From the NCBI GenBank assembly GCA_023374045.1, contig CM041777.1, forward strand, positions 463,789,827 to 463,853,826: DNA of 64,000 nt, in the 5' to 3' direction. The position numbers were made by a program, and so were the translations under genes. Source of the stretch: Limonium bicolor. Its lineage: Eukaryota; Streptophyta; Magnoliopsida; Caryophyllales; Plumbaginaceae. The notes beneath the pieces were generated by a model. The model was not told the DNA's origin. It searched no databases and was given only the letters and a program-made list of their open reading frames with translations. Within the stretch, counting starts at the first letter, position 1. Every line of letters begins with the position of its first letter. Of this stretch, positions 56,501-64,000 are shown piece by piece.

Positions 56501-58531
56501 CCCAAATATCATAAATCTTTACAATTTAATAACTATCTTATTAAGGTAGTATTTTAATTCCTTAAATTCACCAAACTTTGTCAAAGTCTCCTATATAGTC
56601 ATTTTGACAACTAATACCCAAATTCGACCCAAACCTTTCGGTAATTACAAAGTATAACCTATAGTTTTCTATTTTTACAATTTTGACACAAAACCTTATA
56701 AAATGTTGTAATTTTTATTAAATTCATTTAAAAACCCTAAGTTTCTCTAAATTAAGCCCACGGCTTAATATTTAGCTAGTAATTACCGTTTGGCCCCAAA
56801 CTTAATTATATAAACATAAACTTAACTAAATAAGCTTTTAACTTAAATTAAAATGGCCTAATGACATGGCCTTATTACAACTTTGCTTTGTAGCATAAAA
56901 TTACACATAAATTGCTCAACAATTTAACATAAGCACACGGCCTCACATAGTTTAATTATTTTTCCATATAATGTCATAATTTGACCATTATGTTAATTAA
57001 ATCACTTAAATGACTAGCTTAATTATTCTTAGCCATTTTTTTCCATTCTTAGGTTATAAATAACCCATATTTATATAACACTCTCGACACATATTTATAT
57101 ATGCTAAGAATTACATAAATCATAAGTTTAAGGTGTTTATACCTTGATTTATCCTTGTGAGTGCACGGCAGCTTGAAGGAAAATTCACCACATCATTTAG
57201 ACATGTTTAATACCAAAACAAGATATGGTTATACTCCAAGCTTGAGCTTAACCACAAAGAACAATTAATGTAAGATTTAAGGAAAAAATCACCTTAAAAT
57301 GCTTGGAAGGTTCCTTATGATTTCGGCCTGGTTTAGACACACCACAAGGTGTTAAATTCACTATATAAACATAAGGAACACTTATACAACAACAAGCTGC
57401 TGTGGTAATAGGTTTTACCTTGGCAAAATGCCTTAAAGAAGAGTATTTCCTTTGGATTTCGGTTTCCCTTGCTCCAAATGGTTAACCAACTGATTAACAT
57501 GTAAATATGAAGATTATGAGTGTATAAACTCACAAAAATCAGAATAAGAAAACCGGATGCAAGTGTAGAACCTTAAGGTATGTTTTTACCTTAAAATGAA
57601 GATTTGGAGTTCCTTGGCCCTCAAACTGAGTTCATTCGAGTTTAGCTCTTGTTCTAACCTTAGAACACTGAGTATAAGCCATAGGAAAAGATAAGCCACG
57701 AATTCCAAGTGTTGGTAATGAAAGAATGAAGAAAAAGGGCTAAAAATGACCTTAAATCATTACCTTAGGAGCTTAATGGATTAGATTGCCTTCCTAACTG
57801 AAGGGCACAGCTTGGGAGAGTCTAAGAACTCAGACTCCACGTTTGGAATGGAGCAAGAGGCAAGAGAGAGTCAAATTTGGTGTTTAAAGGCATAAAACCT
57901 TATAATATTGAATAGTAACTGATGATTCATCTCATTAGCTGTCCAAACTGAATAAGTGAATGTGTGTGCTGTCCTCCCTTCCTCCTGGCTTCCGACACCA
58001 TATGTATGTGCTGGCCAATTCATTGACCAATGGTCAAACTTGATAAATGTGCTTTAAAATGGCACTATTTGGGTACTATTCACAATAAACTGCCAGTTTT
58101 GGATTTTTATTTTCAAACTTGGATTTAGACCTTTAAATATAGTCTATCATGTCCAATAAATGATTTAAATGATATACCCATGTCTTTAAAATGACAAAAA
58201 GTCATTATCTTAGAGCCCATACAAAAACGTGCTTTAAGGTGATTTCAGGGCACGTTTTGTGTCAACGTATGTTTCTGAGCTTAGTTTTCTTTGAGAATAG
58301 TTTTGTTGTGTTCCTTACTTCATTATAATGTTTAGGAATCCACCTTGGATCCTTTTTGAGGTCATACAATCTTTATGGTACTTTAAAGCTCATTTTGGCC
58401 TTGCCGATCATAAGGCGTGTTTTGCCTTGTTGAGATCTTTGAGATTGTCCCCAATAGTGTTAAGATGTTTAATAATCATCTTAATCATTTGTATATCATT
58501 CAATTGAGTTTTTAAGGTTAGGGGTATTTCA
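53522..58531 (-). mobile_element. Complete 5.0-kb 3' LTR
   Basis: On the minus strand it starts TGAAATACCCCTAACC at 58531 and ends GGGGTGTTACA at 53522. A PPT adjoins its start, so it is the 3' LTR of an element reading leftward. It is very AT-rich in the middle. I see no hairpin array of the type found in its relatives. No matching TSD is seen, as expected if only one LTR of the element is in the window. Confidence 0.8.
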
Positions 58532-58550
58532 GTCTACCCCCCTTAAAAAG
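58532..58550 (-). other. Polypurine tract
   Basis: CTTTTTAAGGGGGGTAGAC on the minus strand directly precedes the LTR start. It is the usual chromovirus form, where a GACTTCGGGACGAAG-like coding tail comes just before it. Confidence 0.8.
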
Positions 58551-58733
58551 GCTTCGTCCCGAAGTCCTTACTCAACTACAGTTCACCTTAGGAATCAAGT
58601 TCCACTAAGTACTCAATAGATCATCGCTAGGGAGTAACTCCCACTAGGTTCAAACCTAGTCTATATGTATCCCATTTGATACAATATTGATCTCATTCCA
58701 AAGAGTCAATAATCATGACACATTCATTCATAA

Positions 58734-58860
58734 ACAGCACTAAACAAGGTGCGAAGCTCACTTATACACAGCACTAGACAAGGTGCAAAACTCATTTATA
58801 CACAGCACTTGACAAGGTGCAAAACTCATTTGTACACAGCACTTGACAAGGTGCAAAACC
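58734..58860. repeat. 34-bp tandem repeat, 3.7 copies
   Basis: ACAGCACTTGACAAGGTGCA starts at 58734, 58768, 58802 and 58836. The copies diverge slightly in order, the first being the most different. Confidence 0.95.
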
Positions 58861-59971
58861 AACAAGAAGTACTCAAGGTGTAGGGGTACTCCACGCACCC
58901 CAGTCCATATGCCAGTATCTCGCGCGAATACTTATACCACACTCAACGTACATGTGTATGCATATGTTAAACAATGGTAAATCACAGGGAAGCAGTCATT
59001 AAGACCAGGACTTGACGATCCCCAACCCCATGCTAACCAACGTCAACTACCCTTGGACACACCGGTTTAATAACGAAGGACACTCCGGCCCACGGCTCCT
59101 CGGACAGTATCACCTAATTTCCTTTATCACCTAATCACCCACAGACACACCGGTCTCGTGACAAAGGCTCTGTGGTCCACGGCTCTTTGGGTGATGTCCT
59201 AAATTCCAATTTCTATTCATATCTGTGTCCACTTGTAGGAAGTTTCGAGAGTCATTCAACCCCGACGTGGTCGGCGTCAGTGTCGAACTATCCCTCACCT
59301 CAATTTGTGTTTGGTTTCCCTGATCGGACCAGGATCAAGTTCAACTTCCCACGTCATTTTCAATCAATTAATTGTTTATTCATTTCTAATCTTGTTTCCT
59401 CTTGTTACTTGCCACCTTGTGTTCAATAGATACACAAGTCAACTAGTAATTAATCTAGTCATTGGCATATAGGATCATGTATCCTAACCATGTACCAAGT
59501 TCTCTTGACTTATATTATTCATACAACTACTAAAGTATTCCTTCCACCAAGTTACACTTCGGTCTCATGACAATTCACTCATCCCATTTCCACAATCGGT
59601 TTCATACCGAGTCACAAATCACATAATACGGAGCTTTCTACTCCTTCTATCAGAAATCTCTCATCAGAGCTACAGATAGTTCTACTTGAATTCTCACAAC
59701 AGAGCTAACAAGTTAGGCGTTATGTGACTATTGTTCGCAATATTTGCGTAAATAATTGGAATAGGGTAAGAACAATCTATCTGTGCTCCCTTTCCTATTT
59801 GCCATAACTAATGCGAACTAACATATATTTATGTTCATACACATAATACATCAGAAAATTACCTCAAGTAATATAACACAATCATAACACTTGTACTCTA
59901 CGTACAATAATAGTGTTTGCAGCATGTGTACCATGCGTTACGTACTCCAACGTACGGTATATTTTTGGCGT

Positions 59972-59991
59972 TCTACCCCCCTTAAAAGGAT
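59972..59991 (-). other. Second PPT-like purine tract
   Basis: CTTTTAAGGGGGGTAGAA on the minus strand, preceded by GATTACGTGGGCGTAATCC. It mirrors 43607-43620 in sequence and context, and lies ~1.4 kb from the true PPT. Confidence 0.5.
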
Positions 59992-61186
59992 TACGCCCAC
60001 GTAATCTACGAATATATATCATCTTGAAGTAATAGTTCAAGATGTTCCATTCTTGTGGATTTATTCGTGCACTAATGTGCTACATATGTCATTACTCCCC
60101 TCTTTTTCTAGGGTTGGGCTTTAGCCCCCCTAGCTATACCGCTTATCTCTATTAGGTGTATGTATATTATATACGGTTTGATCGGGAGATGTAAACACAT
60201 CATTTGTTTTCCCCAAACCTGTTAGGTATATCAACCTATGCAATATGGGCCCACCCGCTCCGCAAGCAGTAAGCCCAACTACTTATGGTTAGTTTCCCTC
60301 TTTTAGGTAGTAGTTTCAACTCCACATGACGGTGTTTCTACACGGTCTTCCATAAATTATGGGAATGGAGTAAATTATTCACTACGTGGTACTGTTTGTC
60401 ACACACGCTTATTATTTCAATTAGCTATTTTATTTATTCTTTCTGTATTGTATACATGTTCATGGTATATTTCCAAAGGTTCATGTCACCCTACCGAACT
60501 AACCTTCGGTACTAGGGTTATCGAGCTATGCTCTAGCACCTAGTGCTTGTAATAATTTCCCTAAAATGTCACAACAAGTCTGATATGCGCAAATAACTGG
60601 CGCCTCATGACTCTAAGTTATTTCCTCAGGAATGAGTTCATTCCGTAGGTACCTTATAGGTCCTCTTTTGCTAGTGTGAACTCGAATCCCAAGTGTGTTG
60701 GTATTTAGTACCCACACGTATTGAAATACCCCGAACTTAATATGGTGATTATATTATTCTAATATAGTATTTAAGGGCCTAATAGTGCCTAAGTAATTTT
60801 TGGTAAAGAAAATAAATCCAAAAGAAATGAGGAAAAACGCTTAGGAAGCGGAAAACGCTAAAACGAGCGTTAAATAACCATAGGAGGTACGAGACCTCGG
60901 TTATAGTATCGTAAGGATTCCTAAGGCTTATTTATGCCTAATGAGTATACGGGAATGATTCCCGAAGAAAACGGATCCGAATAATGTATTAAAACGCTAA
61001 AAGAGCTTTAGCGCACGTTTTCGAGGAAACCCGAAAAACGTGACTTTAAATGGTCAAACGGACCCGTAAAGTTATAAATCATTAAATAATAATTATTAAG
61101 CATTTATGGAGGCTTAATGACCAATAAAAATAAAGAAACGAGAAAATTCCGGAAAACGGGCCCGGTTAGGGAATAGTATCAAAACC

Positions 61187-61262
61187 GGGTAAAATAACGA
61201 GCGTTTTCTGTAAAAGACGAAAAACGCTCCAGCTAGTATTACAGAGGGGGGCCGGTTTTTAC
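61187..61262 (+). promoter_or_regulatory. Conserved LTR block before the leader
   Basis: Counterpart of 51497-51575. AGCGTTTT and AAAACGCT form a dyad around CTGTAAAAGACG, followed by GGGGGGCCGGTTTTT, which also occurs at 8455-8469 in the solo LTR. Confidence 0.45.
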
Positions 61263-62879
61263 TGGTGTAAACAGCTCTCTCTCACACACACAAGTAAAAA
61301 TAAGTAAATCAAATAAAGTAAAAGTACAAAAGTAAATACCCTCTCTTTCCTCTCTCCCCTCATTTCTCTCTTCTCTCTCTCCTTCCCTCCTTCCTTCTCC
61401 ATCGGTTTCCTCCTCTCTCTCTGATTTGGGCACCGATTTTGAAGCTCTCCCATGGCTTCCATGGCAACTCCAACTTCAATCTCATGCTCCATCCACATGT
61501 AAGCTCCAAATCAAAAACAAAGTACATATTCGAACTCCCCTCATCCTCCTCTATAATTCCCTCTTTTCAAAATTCGGAAAGGATGAGTTTCATTATTATG
61601 GGTTTTCCCCATTTGAAGAGAAAAGCACACCATTGTGAAGCTTGAAGTCTCCTCTTTCCAACAAGGTAAAAATCTTCATAAAAGATTCAAGTTTCCTCCA
61701 CCTTCTTTGGAAACCGATTTTTAGCCCTTGTAATGCCTTGTTTTTCTCTCTTCTTTTGAGCATCAATTTCACCTACCAATGGTGGTGGATTCTCCTTCTT
61801 GAACCAAGGGCTAAAACCCCTCATAAAGCACTCCAAAGGTAAACCCTAGAAATTGTATTTTTTTTTTAACACTTCAATGAACTAGCATAAATCTAAGGGC
61901 TAGAGTATTAATTATAGTTGTTTGATGTGCTTTGGGTGATGGGAATGGAGTTTGGCAACTCCATTCCCCATATGATCAATTTCTGCAAGAAAGAGGGAAA
62001 AAGAAATGGAAAAGAAATGAAGGAATCAAAAAGCTCAAGGTAAGAGCTCCTTCCTAATGTAAATTTTATTGCATTAGAGTAATGGGAATGGGTAAGATAT
62101 TTAAAGAACCCAAAAACCTTGTACTAGTATTGAGAATTATGAAGTTTGAATATTTAAGAGCAAGTATGTGGATTGTAGGTTTTAGAGCCAAATAATGGTA
62201 TATGAGTATTTGTATTGTGGATTGAGGAAATATTGGTGTATTGGGATTTTGTATGTGTGCTGATAGAACCCTTGTGGTTTGGCTAGATAGGGATGAATTT
62301 GATGAGAAAAGATGTGTGTGAATAAGTAAGAATTATAGGTGAGCTATGGCAAAATTTTGGTAGGAATTGTGCATTAAGGAATGACTTGGTGAGTGGGAGA
62401 ACCAAGGAATGAATTGGGGTTAGTAGAGATGGTTAATGACCATGGGTTGGTAATTGGAGAAGGAAGATGAAACATGTAAAAATCTGTAGCAAGGGGTATT
62501 GGATTTCATTGAAGGAAGTTAGGAGAATTTAATGTGCAAGAATTGGTAAAGGAATGTGGGACTTGGGTATAGATATTGTATTTGCTTGGAAATGTATTTG
62601 GGATGCTAGGAGTGACATTGGTGGAGGAAATATTGAATGGTAGGAGTTGTAGAAAAATCTGTGACATTAGAGAATTAAAAACTGTTGTAAGTGTTGAAGA
62701 AGAAACAAGGGGATTGTGTAAGTTATTTGATGGATTTAGTAATGGATTTGGTGGATGAATTAAGGTATTTTAGGAAGCCTAATTAGTGCTAAATCATGGG
62801 GGATTACATGTAGGAAGATTGGGAAGGAATGGGTAAGAAGAGAAAAGAAAAACAAAACCTGTAGCAGTGTCCTGACTCC

Positions 62880-63210
62880 GTCCGACCCAGGGTGAGTCGG
62901 ACGTGGGTCGGACATGGCTTAACCAACGAAAAAAAAACATTCTGGAATGGTCCGACCCAGGGCCGTGAGTCGGACATGGGTCGGACATGTAAAAATTGTA
63001 CAGTGTCGAAGTTTCTGACTTCGTCCGACCCAGAAGGTGAGTCGGACGGGTCGGACGGAGCTTGGACACGAGACCGAAACCTTCTGGAATGGTCCGACCC
63101 AGAGGGAATGGGTCGGACGGAATAGTGCTGGGTCGGACAGGGAGAATTTCTGAGACGAGAATCTACTGGAACGGTCCGACCCAGGGCTTGGGTCGGACGG
63201 TGGGTCGGAC
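62880..63210 (+). repeat. Hairpin array, GTCCGACCC type
   Basis: Five units start at 62880, 62950, 63023, 63092 and 63174 (spacing 70, 73, 69, 82 bp). Arms are GTCCGACCC and GGGTCGGAC with an inner GTCGGAC. Linkers contain TTCTGGAATG or TTTCTGACTTC. Confidence 0.88.
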
Positions 63211-64000
63211 GGCCCTAACTTATAAAAAAAAAAAAAATTGTAACATGGAAATCCTATCTATGTATATATATGGATATACACATATATAAAGAACCTTAGT
63301 AATATACCATTAATGTAACACCAAGGGTAAGGAAGTAAGTACTTGAGTAGGAAAACAAGTATGGAAAGTAATTAAGAAAGTGGAGAGTAAAAGAACATTA
63401 AGTACACCGGGATAATAGGAGTAGTAATTATTTGTGTATTGTATGAACATCGTATTAATGACAATGTTGGAAACATTATCAGTGGGAACAAGTATGAACC
63501 AAGGAACAAGGGAACACACGGTAAAGCTAACCCCGGTGAAAGGTATGATTTTCTCATGCCCCGTATGCTAACCGAGTTACGTTGATTTGTATGCTGTATG
63601 CCGGCTAATCAAGATTAAAGCATGAAAACGGTTTATTGCCTTTCATTGTATGTCTTGATGTATGTTGTGTGAGCTAACCTTCTTGATTGATTGTGTGGCT
63701 TCACTTAGTGCGTAGATCGGCTCATAGAGGAGTCTTGATTGTGTAGAGACTCGTAGTAAGAGTCGCTTTGTATACTAATGGAACCGTGACAACGCACTAA
63801 CTAACGAATCAACGAACGATAACGCAAACCAAAGAACTCACTAGAACGTGAGAGAGTGTACGGGAGTAACAACCTCCCGATAACGGTAAGAGAACCAAAA
63901 TGAATAATCCACAACAGCAAGTAGTGGAAGTAAGTAAGTAACCTCTATTAGAGGAATTGTTCTTGGGGAAAAACATGAACCATAAGAGTAGTAAAGAATG

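Larger units (their letters stand above)
58551..60721 (-). mobile_element. Non-coding internal region next to the 3' LTR
   Basis: No pol motif is seen. It has phrases in common with 43.1-43.7 kb (AACTCCCACTAGGTTCAA; GGATTACGCCCACGTAATCT). A second purine tract lies at 59976-59990. It includes a 34-bp tandem repeat and is interrupted at 60722 by another LTR. Confidence 0.5.
60722..64000 (+). mobile_element. LTR with hairpin array, running off the window
   Basis: Begins TGAAATACCCCGAACTTAAT at 60722. It has the conserved block at 61187-61262, a CT-rich leader (61330-61420), a gene-like leader with AAGGTAAAAATC, and the array at 62880-63210. The 3' portion resembles the solo LTR's 3' third (AGCATG, TTGTGTGA phrases near 63620-63670). 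The LTR end is not reached. Confidence 0.75.

Noticed and set aside
53522..58531. Hairpin array expected in this LTR
   Set aside because: I looked for GTCCG- or GACCG-type dyads at the expected distance from the LTR end and saw none, so this LTR is not counted among the array carriers.

Overview
This is plant nuclear DNA, most likely from a eudicot with a large, repeat-rich genome. The evidence is spliced host exons with GT/AG borders, chromovirus-, Athila- and Tat/Ogre-like LTR retrotransposons, a plant L1-type LINE, and Mutator- and Stowaway-type MITEs. I could securely recognise only one host gene.

Layout. 1-4.8 kb: the 5' part of an L-gulonolactone oxidase (GULLO) family gene on the minus strand. 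Three exons are visible and the rest lies beyond the left edge. Intron 1 holds a 1.4-kb Mutator-like MITE. The DNA downstream of exon 3 holds a 1.27-kb foldback built from two head-to-head Copia gag 5' ends. 4.8-7.9 kb: intergenic, with a 544-bp MITE flanked by a perfect 9-bp target duplication. 7.9-21.5 kb: a nest of a long-TIR DNA element, split by a 4.6-kb solo LTR (TSD agaat), itself split by a young Athila-like non-autonomous element (TSD ggaca). 22.0-25.1 kb: rearranged Stowaway MITEs and a 5'-truncated LINE with an open reverse transcriptase. 25.1-33.6 kb: a Tat/Ogre-like LTR-type region with two tRNA-like boxes, a 27-bp GGCCCA-rich minisatellite and a 500-N assembly gap, with the same 1.4 kb on both sides of the gap. 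33.6-40.6 kb: LTRs and a decayed chromovirus-type pol on the minus strand. 40.6-47.7 kb: a probable large retrotransposon derivative with no recognisable coding. 47.7-64 kb: a serial nest of related LTRs that all begin with variants of TGAAATACCCC or end with GGGTGTTACA; only their left parts are seen.

The most unusual signal is inside the LTRs. Four LTRs of the TGAAATACCCC group carry 3-5 copies of a ~70-73-bp unit. Each unit contains a ~34-bp dyad-symmetric core. The linkers are recognisably related between LTRs, but the palindrome arms differ from one LTR to the next while staying self-complementary. The nested Athila-like element has its own arrays of a different hairpin (GTCCGC...GCGGT) in both LTRs and in its 5' leader. 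This looks like a structured element kept under covariation in otherwise fast-diverging LTRs.
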